A DNA stretch of 64,000 nucleotides from Lysinibacillus sp. (GTDB lineage: Bacteria; Bacillota; Bacilli; Bacillales_A; Planococcaceae). Each line of letters starts with the position of its first letter. Position 1 is the first letter of the stretch. Shown here one piece after another: positions 1-8,116 of this stretch. The stretch spans positions 17,863-81,862 of the forward strand of contig JAPSKP010000005.1 of assembly GCA_031181585.1 (NCBI GenBank), given 5' to 3'. The translations under genes and the position numbers were made by a program. The notes beneath the pieces are model-generated. The model saw nothing but the letters and a program-made list of their open reading frames with translations, did no database searches and was not told the origin of the DNA.

Positions 1-1
1 A

Positions 2-1549
2 GCTTTTGCAGCCATTATTGTGTTTGTTTCGCTGATTGTCATTAAGTACCGTGTATCAAATAGCATTGAAGACGGGATGACGAATATAGGAGTGCTTAAA
101 GCAATTGGCTATACAAGTAAGCAAATTCTATCATCAATTATCGTACAGTTTGTTTTAATTGCTTGTAGTGCAAGTGTGGCAGGGGTTGTGTTGTCATATG
201 GCCTGATGCCCCTCATCGGAAGTATTGTTTCATCTTTATCTGGATTAGTATGGTACCAAAAATTCGATATGTTTATTAATTTAATCACTATTTTCCTTGT
301 TGCTTCTTGTATTGTTCTTGTTACATTAATTTCTGCCTATCGTGTACGAAAAATTCAGCCTATCATGGCGCTTCGTGGAGGCATTTCTACTCATAGTTTT
401 AGAAAAAATTATTTTCCATTGGATAAAACAAGAGGTGGACTTCATTTCTTGCTTGCTATTAAGTCAGCAGTAGCAAATGCAAAGCAAAATATCATGATTC
501 TTTTAATTATTATCGCGCTAACTTTTGCTTCTGTTTTTTCAGTGGTGCTCTATTACAATATTGTTTCGGATAAAACCGCATTTGTTAACTTATTTGGTAC
601 AGAACCGGCTAATGTCATGATAACTGTTAAGCCAGATACTGATACCAATGACCTTTTGAACCATATCCAACAAATGGAGCAAGTAAGAAACGTGAATATT
701 TTTGATCTCATTACCACAAAAATTGATGGCCGAACTGTCTATACGAATGTTACGGATAGTTATAATCAGTTAGAAAATAATACTGTTTATGAAGGCCGTC
801 AGCCAAAACATGAAAATGAAATCTCAATTTCTTGGGTTGTTTCAAATCAAATTGATAAAGGAATTGGGGATACGGTTGAAGTACAATATGGGACTGAAAC
901 AGTTAGCTTTTTAGTAACCGGGCTCAGTCAATCAATCGGGAATTTAGGACAAGTAGCTGGCTTAACGATGGAGGGAATTCAGCAGCTGTATTCAGAGTAT
1001 GAAGGTACAACTCTTTATGTATATCTAGATGATATATCAAACAAAAGCTTTATCCAAAACGTCCAAGAGCAGTACGGGGACTATATAGTAGAAACGTTAG
1101 ATATCGATGAGAATATAGAGAGTCAAACAGGTATGTATACAGCTGCAGTGTTTGCTGTTATGGTAATAGTTTTGATCATTACGGTTTTAGTCGTGGTAAT
1201 GATTCTCTATTTAGTCATCAAAACGATGATTATTAAGCGTAAGAAAGAATTCGGTATAATGAAAGCTGTTGGCTATTCAACGATTCAGTTAATGAACCAA
1301 ATATCTATTAGTTTTCTACCCGTAATCCTTATTGGAGTTACGTTTGGCGGTGTACTTGGATACTTTTTCACAAATCCTATGCTCTCTGTATTGCTTTCAA
1401 GTGCTGGGGTCAAACGTCTGGATTTCATTGTTCATTTACCAATTATTTTAATACTTTGTATAGGAATCCTTATTTTAGCCTACGTTGTTTCCATGTTCGT
1501 ATCCTTAAAAATTAAGAAAGTCTCTGCTTATAGTTTGCTTATAGAATAG
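2..1549 (+). CDS. ABC transporter permease, FtsX/MacB type (5' end outside window)
   Basis: The frame is open from the first bases, so the gene starts upstream of the window. About 515 residues are visible. A hydrophobic N-terminal part ends in an 'ALRGG' turn, followed by a new membrane segment near residue 160. A large hydrophilic, presumably extracytoplasmic, domain covers about residues 180-370. A second FtsX-type membrane block with the typical 'KKEFGIMKAVGYS' cytoplasmic loop closes the protein. This duplicated layout is that of permeases in peptide- or antibiotic-responsive and lipoprotein-type ABC systems. The ATPase partner is not in view and would be expected upstream. The substrate cannot be inferred. 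Confidence 0.85.
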   Translation, partial: AFAAIIVFVSLIVIKYRVSNSIEDGMTNIGVLKAIGYTSKQILSSIIVQFVLIACSASVAGVVLSYGLMPLIGSIVSSLSGLVWYQKFDMFINLITIFLVASCIVLVTLISAYRVRKIQPIMALRGGISTHSFRKNYFPLDKTRGGLHFLLAIKSAVANAKQNIMILLIIIALTFASVFSVVLYYNIVSDKTAFVNLFGTEPANVMITVKPDTDTNDLLNHIQQMEQVRNVNIFDLITTKIDGRTVYTNVTDSYNQLENNTVYEGRQPKHENEISISWVVSNQIDKGIGDTVEVQYGTETVSFLVTGLSQSIGNLGQVAGLTMEGIQQLYSEYEGTTLYVYLDDISNKSFIQNVQEQYGDYIVETLDIDENIESQTGMYTAAVFAVMVIVLIITVLVVVMILYLVIKTMIIKRKKEFGIMKAVGYSTIQLMNQISISFLPVILIGVTFGGVLGYFFTNPMLSVLLSSAGVKRLDFIVHLPIILILCIGILILAYVVSMFVSLKIKKVSAYSLLIE

Positions 1550-1729
1550 AGGCATTTGATAAGGTCTGAAACTTTGGCATGGGGATGAAGTTATTCTGCT
1601 GAACAAAACCATCGTAGGAGATTCGGAACTTTTGGATTTCTAAGCTGAATATTACTAAAAAAATTGCTATACTAACGGGGCAGCTTAGCACGTAAACCAT
1701 TATGAAAAAACGTTAAGGGGGAAGCTAAT

Positions 1730-2296
1730 ATGGCAAAGAGAAATCAAGAGTTGTCGTCGGAGCAGCGTGAGGAGTTATTTGGAATACTGAAAGCTCGTTT
1801 TGAAAAAAATATGAACCGTCATGAAGAAATTGAATGGTCTGACGTACAATCAAGGTTAGAAATGAATAGTGAAAAATTATGGTCACTTAATGAAATGGAA
1901 ATAACAGGCGGAGAGCCGGATGTTATTGGCTTTGATCAACAAACAGGCGAATATATTTTTACTGATTGCTCAGCGGAAAGCCCTAAAGGCCGCAGAAGTA
2001 TTTGTTACGACCGTGAAGCGCTGGAGTCTAGGAAACAACATAAACCAGAAAACAGCGCTATCGATATGGCAGCTGCTATGGGCATAGAGATGCTAACAGA
2101 AGAGCAGTACCGGGAACTGCAGAAGCTTGGGAAATTCGATAAAAAAACATCGAGCTGGGTGAAAACACCTGATAATATTAGAAAACTAGGCGGAGCTATT
2201 TTTTGTGATTGCCGCTATGATACTGTGTTCATGTACCATAATGGAGCAGATTCTTATTACGCTGCCAGAGGGTTCCGCGGCTCTTTAAGAATCTAA
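1730..2296 (+). CDS. DUF4256 family protein
   Basis: A soluble 188-residue protein with a good Shine-Dalgarno (AAGGGGGAAG) ahead of the ATG. It matches the DUF4256 pattern from memory: an N-terminal helical part with 'LKARFEKNMNRHE', a central 'DCSAESPKGRRSICYDREALESR' -like segment, and a C-terminal 'GGAIFCDCRYDTVFMYHNGA' -like strand ending in a small basic tail. The family is widespread in Firmicutes and Bacteroidetes, and its biochemical role is not known to me. It stands alone, followed by a strong terminator. There are no membrane segments or signal peptide. Confidence 0.75.
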   Translation: MAKRNQELSSEQREELFGILKARFEKNMNRHEEIEWSDVQSRLEMNSEKLWSLNEMEITGGEPDVIGFDQQTGEYIFTDCSAESPKGRRSICYDREALESRKQHKPENSAIDMAAAMGIEMLTEEQYRELQKLGKFDKKTSSWVKTPDNIRKLGGAIFCDCRYDTVFMYHNGADSYYAARGFRGSLRI

Positions 2297-2347
2297 ATAT
2301 CATTTGAAAACAGCAGCTTAAGTGATTGTAAATAAATATGCAGGCAG

Positions 2348-2404
2348 AAAAAACAGACGGTTTAGGAGTGCAGGCAAGCACCTTTAGTTGACCGTCTGTT
2401 TTTA
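2348..2404 (+). terminator. Rho-independent terminator after DUF4256 gene
   Basis: Perfect 12-bp arms AAAACAGACGGT and ACCGTCTGTTTT enclose a loop of about 30 nt and run into a T-tract. The arms carry A-runs and T-runs on both sides, so the hairpin could work on either strand. Confidence 0.8.
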
Positions 2405-2579
2405 TATTGGATTTTATAAAGAGATACACATGTTTCATGAAGCTGATGGCTATGGTAAAAGGCTTGCTTGAACTATATAAGTTCAGTCTTGGGAGGCGAA
2501 ATCTATATCCTTATAGAATTTTAATACTATTTTAATAGTGGATTTTCATAACTAACGAAAATGAAGGGTGGATAAATTT

Positions 2580-3239
2580 ATGACGGCAAATATAAAATTT
2601 GGTTCTTCTGATCAAAAAGAGGAAGTGAAGAGAGCGTTAAACTTAATCAAATTGGAGTATGAAATAATTAAAGATTTTGTGGATTTTGAAGTCTTTTCTT
2701 TTGAAGAAATTGATGAATGTCAAATAGGCTACAGTATCGACAGCGATGGGAATTCTCTTGTAACGGAGGAAGAGGATACTTGGAATGATAGCTGGATTGT
2801 TATCGGATATGAAACTCTATGTGGGGATCCCATAATCATTGAGTTAAATGAAGCTGGATATCCTGTATCTAGATTGATGCATGGTATGGGGAGCTGGGAT
2901 AATGGTACTTTCCTTGCGAATTCAATGCCATCATTCTTACATATTTTGAAGGACGTAAGAAGCTTCCTTACGGAAAAACAAATAGTAAGGGGAAAGCGAA
3001 CGATACAAAATAAAGAGTTGAAAGCACTAGTAAACAGTGTGATAGAAAAAAACAAAGCTGGAGATTTTGAAATATGGGAATCTCTATTAAATCCGTTATT
3101 CACTATGGCAGAAGAATACGAGGAATCAATAAAAGAAAAAATTAAGGGAATGAAAATAGAGGGTAAAAAAATTACAGAGATTGCTGAGCTGCTAAATATC
3201 CAGCTTAAAGACGTTTATGAGTATAGCAAGAAAATGTAA
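2580..3239 (+). CDS. SMI1/KNR4 (SUKH) family protein
   Basis: The ATG at 2580 is preferred over an in-frame GTG at 2568, because the AGGGTGG motif at 2564-2570 sits at the right distance from the ATG and overlaps the GTG. The product has about 219 residues. The middle has the features of a SUKH-type fold: an acidic stretch, 'WNDSWIVIGYETLCGDPIIIEL', a 'GMGSWDNGTFLANS' turn, and a helix with 'SFLHILKDV'. The C-terminal 90 residues are charged and helical, ending in a possible small helix-turn-helix ('ITEIAELLNIQLKDVYEYSK'). SUKH proteins are often immunity proteins of contact-dependent toxins, but no toxin gene is adjacent, so that role is speculative. Confidence 0.55.
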   Translation: MTANIKFGSSDQKEEVKRALNLIKLEYEIIKDFVDFEVFSFEEIDECQIGYSIDSDGNSLVTEEEDTWNDSWIVIGYETLCGDPIIIELNEAGYPVSRLMHGMGSWDNGTFLANSMPSFLHILKDVRSFLTEKQIVRGKRTIQNKELKALVNSVIEKNKAGDFEIWESLLNPLFTMAEEYEESIKEKIKGMKIEGKKITEIAELLNIQLKDVYEYSKKM

Positions 3240-3901
3240 AAGGGGAAATAAGGGGATACTTCAATAACTAATTAACCCCTACGGTGACAGCGGCAAACCC
3301 CCGTTCATTCAATTCATCAAAACATTAACATATTATCCATTTCTCCGCCAATAACAATGAAGCTATAGTAATCAATATGTTTTATGCTTTGTGTGTGGTA
3401 AGCCACTGATACTTTTTCCAGTATTACATAAAGTTCGGACAGGTCGATCGGATAGGAAACTTATCGTTCTTCCGAAGAACTTCTCCTCTTGTAAAGGTCG
3501 TGATGAAATGGCGGTACACATACCGGACAACCACGGATATCGTAAATGACTTCATCATACCTTATGGCATTAAAAGAAACTGTCGTAAATTTTTGAGGGC
3601 TTTAAAAGTAAGCGATAATGTTATACATCCTTCTTGATCATTGAAATCAGGTATAGATTTGTTAAGGTTTCAAGCTCTTATGTGTCTCGATATGCCAGTT
3701 GATTGGAGCCGGGAGAGCAAGCAGCAGGAAAAATCGAATTTTCTATAGAATGTAATTACTAATAAAAGGCGACAAGCCGGATATTTTAATGAAAGGCAAT
3801 TCTTCACTCTCTTCAAAATATAAAACCCTGCTGAAAAACAGGTTTTTATAATTACATGCAATTCATATATATAAAATAAAAGCTAATAGGGGTAAAAATT
3901 A
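3240..3901. other. 660-bp gene-free stretch, possibly decayed DNA
   Basis: No convincing gene, RNA motif or repeat was found. Short open frames exist on both strands but none has both a ribosome-binding site and recognisable protein sequence. A weak hairpin (about 3822-3850, CCTG/CAGG followed by T's) and an AGGGG site at 3888-3892 belong to the downstream transporter. A short minus-strand frame near 3280-3320 ends in a reasonable stop and could be the tail of a lost gene, but it is too short to assign. Confidence 0.4.
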
Positions 3902-5179
3902 TTGGAAAAACAAAATAGCAAATATAGATGGATTGTGTTTGTTGCTGTATTATTTACTTATTTGTTAATGGCAAGTCAACGAACTGCTCCAGGATTGATT
4001 ACAGATCAATTGATGCGGGACTTTAGTGTAACAGCATCGACAATTGGGTTATTGACGAGTATACAATTTTTTGTATACACGAGTTTGCAAATTCCGATGG
4101 GGATTTTAGCTGATCGATATGGACCGAATTTTTTTCTAATTACTGGGGCAGCTCTTACAGGTTTAGGTACAGTTATTTATAGTGTCGGGACACATGAATT
4201 TGTATTGTTTTTTGCTAGAATACTTACCGGGATAGGGGATGCGACCATTTGGGTTAATATGGTGCTCATTTTGGCTCAGTGGTTTCACGCAAAGGAATTT
4301 GTTCGACTAATTGGCTTCGCTGGTATGACGGGCAGTCTCGGTTTCTTATTAGCAACAGTGCCTTTCTCTGCGTGGATTCAATTACTTGGTTGGAGAGGAG
4401 CATTTCTCTCAGCGGGACTACTATTATGTTTCTGTGGTTTTCTCCTTTATTTTGTACTTGTAAGAAAATCAAGACAAATTTTTGTAGATGCACCTGTAGT
4501 TGCAAAGGAAGAAATACAGCGCGAAAAAACAGCGGTTTTACTTCGGAGGATTTTTTCAAGCCGGCAAGCATGGGCTCTATTCTTTTGTCATTTTGGCGTA
4601 GTCGGCGGTTATGTAGGTTTTATTAGTTCTTGGGCCGTACCATATGGAATGAATATGTATGAAATGACCCGCTCAGATGCAAGCCAGATGATCATGATCG
4701 GTCTTATCGGAGCACTTATTGGAGCCCCTGTAGCTAGCTGGGTTTCAAGCCGGTTAGAAACAATAAAATGGCCATATATTATCGTTCATCTCATTGTTTT
4801 GTTAAGTTGGTTTTCCTTCCTGTTGTTTAAGGGGCTGCCGCCGTTTTTCTTGTTAATGATACTCTTCTTTATTATTGGTTTTGGATACGGAGCGAGCGCA
4901 TTGACCTTTGCAGGTGTACGTCAATCCTTCCCTGTAAAAGAATCCGGTATTATTTCGGGCTTTGCTAATACAGGAGGTTTTTTAAGTGCAGTATTGCTGC
5001 CAATCATTTTTGGCTATGTACTAGATTATTTTCAATCTACTTCAGGTAATCAAGGTGAGGGATACTATTACGGTTTCTTCACGCCCGTTATCTTCTCCAT
5101 AATGGGATTAGTTGGAGTGATTTTATTTAAAGAAAAGTGCCGGCAATCTAAGATTAGCACCGATATCCCGCAATCTTAA
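3902..5179 (+). CDS. Major facilitator superfamily transporter
   Basis: A 425-residue polytopic membrane protein with about twelve hydrophobic stretches. It starts at TTG with AGGGG nine bases upstream. The segment 'GILADRYGPN' between helices 2 and 3 is the signature loop of the major facilitator superfamily. 'RILTGIGDATIW' in helix 4 and the central hydrophilic loop (about residues 190-215) fit the two-bundle fold. Overall it resembles anion:cation or sugar-acid type members, but the substrate cannot be read from sequence. It is monocistronic, with divergent or gene-free DNA upstream and degV 190 bp downstream. Confidence 0.88.
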   Translation: MEKQNSKYRWIVFVAVLFTYLLMASQRTAPGLITDQLMRDFSVTASTIGLLTSIQFFVYTSLQIPMGILADRYGPNFFLITGAALTGLGTVIYSVGTHEFVLFFARILTGIGDATIWVNMVLILAQWFHAKEFVRLIGFAGMTGSLGFLLATVPFSAWIQLLGWRGAFLSAGLLLCFCGFLLYFVLVRKSRQIFVDAPVVAKEEIQREKTAVLLRRIFSSRQAWALFFCHFGVVGGYVGFISSWAVPYGMNMYEMTRSDASQMIMIGLIGALIGAPVASWVSSRLETIKWPYIIVHLIVLLSWFSFLLFKGLPPFFLLMILFFIIGFGYGASALTFAGVRQSFPVKESGIISGFANTGGFLSAVLLPIIFGYVLDYFQSTSGNQGEGYYYGFFTPVIFSIMGLVGVILFKEKCRQSKISTDIPQS

Positions 5180-5372
5180 CTAGTGTAGTTGAATAAAAGT
5201 GCTTCCCTACCTAAAAAACTTAGATCTGTTCCTTAAGGTTTTCTAATCAACTGCTGGAATAAAATTTTTATAATTTAAAAAGGAATGTTTCTCTTTATTG
5301 CTGTATAGTTAGAGAAAATTATAAAGCTTAAGCACAAACGGGAATGGGTGTATTAGCAGAGGGAGATGGACA

Positions 5373-6224
5373 ATGAGAAGGATTATTTTAACGACAGAGA
5401 GTGGAGCAGATTTACCGAAAGAATTGGCTGAGAAATATCATGTTCAAATAGTACCAATGCACATTATTATGGAGGGCCAGGATTATTTAGATGGCCATTT
5501 ATCCGTAAAAGAAATTTATAATTATTATGACCGCACAAAAAAGATACCCTCTACATCTGCGACAAATGTCCATGAGTATTCTGAGTTTTTTACGGGTATT
5601 AGAAATGAATTTCCTGATAGTATCATTATTCATATTGGTTACACATCAAGAGCATCAGCATCCTTTCAGAATGCGTTAATTGCTGCGGAAGATTTTACAG
5701 ATCTTTTTTTAATTGATGCGCTAAACGTTACAGGCGGACTAACTGCCTTGGTAATGTATGCTGCTGATTTACTAGAGAACGAACCGTCGATTGAGCCTGC
5801 TCAATTAATTGAAAAAATTAAATCCATGGTTCCTAAATCAAGACTTGCTTTCAGTCCAGGAAGCTTAGATTTTTTAAAGGCAGGTGGACGGGTAAGTAAT
5901 TTAGCGTATCTCGGCGGCGCTTTGCTGAAAATAAAACCATGCATTGAGTTAGTAGACGGAAAGCTTGTCTCCACTAAGAAATACCGAGGGAATATGAGCG
6001 TTGTTGCGGAAAAATTAATGCGTGATTATTTATCTCAATATGATATTGATAGAAAACAAATTTATTTTATCTATTCAATTGGACTCAGTGAAAGTATTAA
6101 GCTGAAAATGAATGAGATGGCAGCTCAAGCTGGTTTTGAAAACATCACTTGGATTCAAGCTGGTGCTATGATTTCTACTCACTCGGGACCTGGCGGCTTT
6201 GGGATTGCTGGATTAGAGAATTAG
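5373..6224 (+). CDS. DegV family fatty-acid-binding protein
   Basis: 283 residues, the normal size for DegV/FakB proteins, which bind a single fatty acid and present it to a fatty acid kinase. Visible family signatures are the N-terminal 'TTESGADLP' strand-loop, 'PSTSATN', the 'GYTSRASASFQNA' loop lining the lipid pocket, 'SPGSLDFLKAGGRVS', and a C-terminal 'STHSGPGGFGIAG' (usually HxGPG). The ATG follows GGGAGATGG. No kinase gene (fakA) is adjacent, as is usual for extra DegV paralogs in Bacillaceae. The identity of the bound lipid is unknown. Confidence 0.9.
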   Translation: MRRIILTTESGADLPKELAEKYHVQIVPMHIIMEGQDYLDGHLSVKEIYNYYDRTKKIPSTSATNVHEYSEFFTGIRNEFPDSIIIHIGYTSRASASFQNALIAAEDFTDLFLIDALNVTGGLTALVMYAADLLENEPSIEPAQLIEKIKSMVPKSRLAFSPGSLDFLKAGGRVSNLAYLGGALLKIKPCIELVDGKLVSTKKYRGNMSVVAEKLMRDYLSQYDIDRKQIYFIYSIGLSESIKLKMNEMAAQAGFENITWIQAGAMISTHSGPGGFGIAGLEN

Positions 6225-6319
6225 AAGTGCTTCAGAAAAATGTGAAAAGAAGGTTTTATTAAAGAAATCCTTCAGGTGAAATAATAGTAGATAAAAATAA
6301 TAAAAGATACATTAGGTAA

Positions 6320-6368
6320 ATGCCTTCACCAAGTCTTGATATCACCCGGTGGAGGCATAGTTTTTTTA
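6320..6368 (+). terminator. Terminator after degV-like gene
   Basis: Arms ATGCCTTCACC and GGTGGAGGCAT flank a 17-nt loop and are followed by a run of T's. It separates the plus-strand DegV gene from the small minus-strand gene downstream. Confidence 0.8.
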
Positions 6369-6410
6369 TCTGCTCGCCTGACAAAAGAAAGGCTGAGCCA
6401 AGGCTTTTAT

Positions 6411-6554
6411 TTATGTTCCTCTATGTTTCGTAACTTCCTGCGGAGCGTTATTATGAATGACTTGGTTTAGCTCTTTTGAATACTCTTCGCGTATATTTGT
6501 ATCTTTATGTTCTTTCTTTTCCTTTTTGAATGTAGTTTTACTTTTCTTTGCCAT
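6411..6554 (-). CDS. Small lysine-rich protein, 47 aa, unknown
   Basis: A short gene read on the minus strand from ATG at 6554 to TAA at 6411, with AAGAAGGTG at proper distance before the ATG. The product starts MAKKSKTTFKKEKKEHKD and ends EVTKHRGT. It is strongly basic at the N-terminus, more acidic in the middle, and has no hydrophobic segment. It lies among small spore protein genes, so a spore-core or coat role is possible but only by location. I do not recognise a family. Confidence 0.55.
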   Translation of the reverse strand: MAKKSKTTFKKEKKEHKDTNIREEYSKELNQVIHNNAPQEVTKHRGT

Positions 6555-6707
6555 TTTATTTCACCTTCTTTTCGTAATATAAAGAACGGCTGATAAAGTC
6601 CACACTAATATGTGCAAAGTTGCATGTTTTATTAAAAGTAATTTGATTAGCTTATGGACGATTTACACGTTTAAAGTGTCTGTCTTCTTTTTCATCATTC
6701 CTTTTTT

Positions 6708-6736
6708 GCATAAATCAAATAAAGAAAAACAAACTA
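6708..6736 (+). promoter_or_regulatory. Sigma-G-like promoter of first tlp gene
   Basis: GCATA at 6708-6712 and CAAACTA at 6730-6736, spaced by 17 bp. This resembles the forespore sigma-G consensus (-35 GHATR, -10 CATnnTA, spacer 17-18). The second tlp gene has the same two boxes at the same spacing. The expected transcript start would leave a leader of about 30 nt before the ATG. Confidence 0.55.
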
Positions 6737-6771
6737 ATGCAGTAATCAAAAATGAAGAGGAGGTCTTTAAA

Positions 6772-7008
6772 ATGGCGATAAAGAAAAATAGGGATGGTAA
6801 ATCGAATAATGCGCTAAGTCTGGATAGAATGATTGAAAACACAGAGGAAAATATCCGAGAAGCAGAGATCAGCATGGAATTTGCGGGTCCGGAAGAACGT
6901 GAAAATCTTGAAGAAAAAAATGAGCGCCGTAAGCATTCAGTTGATAAAATGAAGAAACAGTTAAGTGACGAGGCTGCATTTGAAGCCCGAAAAAATAGCT
7001 TCGAATAA
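6772..7008 (+). CDS. tlp: Small acid-soluble spore protein Tlp (copy 1)
   Basis: A 78-residue hydrophilic protein with the full Tlp pattern: 'ENTEENIREAEISMEF' followed by 'ENLEEKNERRKHSVDKMK' and an 'EAAFEARK' tail. Tlp is a minor spore-core protein made in the forespore. The open frame extends upstream, but the ATG at 6772 is the real start, since GAGGAGG lies nine bases before it and the sigma-G-like promoter is just upstream. The N-terminus lacks the 'KPDDRSDNV' motif present in the second copy, so this is the more divergent paralog. The first element-flanking hairpin follows 60 bp downstream. Confidence 0.88.
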   Translation: MAIKKNRDGKSNNALSLDRMIENTEENIREAEISMEFAGPEERENLEEKNERRKHSVDKMKKQLSDEAAFEARKNSFE

Positions 7009-7068
7009 GGCGGTAGCTCAGAAAGAGGCAGCAGTCAATTCAAGATTTAAAATTGAATACATGAAAAA

Positions 7069-7091
7069 TGGATTCCCAGGGTGGGAATCCA
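7069..7091. repeat. Flanking palindrome A1 of structured element A
   Basis: A 23-bp palindrome with arms TGGATTCCC and GGGAATCCA around AGGGT. It is identical to the copy at 7230-7252. Read on the minus strand it is followed by ATTTTT, so it can act as a terminator in that direction. Confidence 0.8.
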
Positions 7092-7229
7092 CCAGAGTGA
7101 AGACAAAGTTGTTTTTTAACTTTGTCTTTACGTTTTTTAGGTAACTTTATAAAACAACGGTTTACTCAGCCTGTCTTGAAAACGAGCGAGGCAAGCAACG
7201 CTGGATGAGAGCGTTTGTCAACAGGCTGA
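7092..7229 (+). repeat. Structured repeat core, copy A
   Basis: A core of about 138 bp, present again in inverted orientation at 63704-63843 with roughly three quarters of the bases identical by eye. It contains a hairpin GACAAAGTT / AACTTTGTC near one end and a second structure closed by CAGCCTGT / ACAGGCTG. Both copies end exactly at CAGGCTGA, after which the sequences become unrelated. No open reading frame of note is present, so this is either a non-autonomous mobile element or a structured RNA/DNA module. Confidence 0.75.
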
Positions 7230-7252
7230 TGGATTCCCAGGGTGGGAATCCA
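7230..7252. repeat. Flanking palindrome A2 of structured element A
   Basis: An exact second copy of the palindrome at 7069-7091. It is followed on the plus strand by CTTTTAATTT, giving a terminator for the tlp transcript. Together A1 and A2 look like one bidirectional terminator that was duplicated around the core. Confidence 0.8.
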
Positions 7253-7277
7253 CTTTTAATTTAACGCAGTCCAGCAA

Positions 7278-7592
7278 CTATTTTTTTACTAAATTTAGCG
7301 CAATATCGGCTTTTTCTAAGTCATGCTGCATCTGCTCATCTAAATCATATGCATGGTACATTTCATTTTTAATCATATATTGAGCAATTTTATCGTGCAG
7401 ATCAATAGCGTTATCCAACTCACGACGTAGCAGCTTTTTCACGGAAGGAGTAGCTGTTTCCGTAATTGCAACCGCTAAATTTCTTACGCCTGCTTTAGCT
7501 GTGATAAGTAAATCAGAAGCGATTGCCAGGTCATCAATAACAGTTACATCTAGCTGTTCATTTTTTGTTTCCTCGGATTTTTTAGTAGCCAT
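7278..7592 (-). CDS. CotF-type spore coat protein, C-terminal half
   Basis: 104 residues, starting at an ATG preceded by AGGAGGAAG. From about residue 24 it matches the C-terminal half of B. subtilis CotF: 'DLLITAKAGVRNLAVAITETATP' followed by 'LRRELDNAIDLHDKIAQYM' and 'AYDLDEQMQHDLEKADIAL'. CotF is made as a preprotein and cut into two coat polypeptides. Here this half is a separate gene, 18 bp downstream of the one encoding the N-terminal half. The first 20 residues are hydrophilic and unique. It should be expressed in the mother cell late in sporulation, but no promoter was identified. Confidence 0.82.
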   Translation of the reverse strand: MATKKSEETKNEQLDVTVIDDLAIASDLLITAKAGVRNLAVAITETATPSVKKLLRRELDNAIDLHDKIAQYMIKNEMYHAYDLDEQMQHDLEKADIALNLVKK

Positions 7593-7610
7593 TACTCTTC
7601 CTCCTGTCTT

Positions 7611-7814
7611 TTATTTACTTGCATCTGCAAGCACTTTTTTCAAATCTTTAATTGCTTTTGTGGAAAGCTCTAAATCTTCTTCGATAATTTCCTTTAATTT
7701 CTTGTCTTGAACTAGATCTACAAATAGTTTACTTTTTGTTACACAAGTTGTTTTAAAAATAAGGACTTCATGTACTTCCAATTGTTCATGCAATGCAAGT
7801 TCCTTTGCAGCCAT
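7611..7814 (-). CDS. CotF-type spore coat protein, N-terminal half
   Basis: 67 residues, start ATG after AGGAGGTAATGGA. The sequence 'LALHEQLEVHEVLIFKTTCV' and the following helical 'LKEIIEEDLELSTKAIKDLKKVL' correspond to the N-terminal half of CotF ('LAWHETLEMHELVAF...'). The stop codon falls where the CotF preprotein would be processed. The gene pair is co-directional and probably co-transcribed. Similar split pairs (yraG/yraF) exist in B. subtilis, so this is a gene architecture and not a frameshift: both frames have their own ribosome-binding sites. Confidence 0.78.
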   Translation of the reverse strand: MAAKELALHEQLEVHEVLIFKTTCVTKSKLFVDLVQDKKLKEIIEEDLELSTKAIKDLKKVLADASK

Positions 7815-8116
7815 TCCATTACCTCCTAGTTCGTATTGGGTTTTCCCCTATCGTTTACCCGGAGTTACTAATTTTAATCCTAGAATGATAATCCCATAAA
7901 TTTTTACACGTATCTGCCTATGTAGAAATTTCCATAATAAATAGGGAACAGCCTCACATCCTCGCATGAGGTTTTGTGGAAAATACACTCTTTTAGGTGT
8001 CAGAACTTCTACGCTTTCTAGCCTATAGGCAAAGCTGTTTGTTTTATTGTTGCTTTCTTCATTATGTACAAACCTTGATGCAGAAAAAATTAGATAATAG
8101 ATAAGGAGCCATAGAT
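7815..8116. other. Divergent intergenic region, coat pair versus 96-aa gene
   Basis: About 300 bp between divergently transcribed genes. It must hold the promoter of the coat pair and that of the 8117 gene. I could not assign convincing sporulation sigma boxes. The only clear sites are the ribosome-binding sites AGGAGG (minus) and AAGGAG at 8102-8107 (plus). Confidence 0.4.

Noticed and set aside
3670..3861. 63-codon minus-strand frame in the gene-free region
   Set aside because: No Shine-Dalgarno and no recognisable sequence; probably chance.
6610..6771. N-terminal extension of tlp copy 1 (frame open from 6610)
   Set aside because: Hydrophobic sequence unlike Tlp, no ribosome-binding site, and the sigma-G-like promoter lies inside it.
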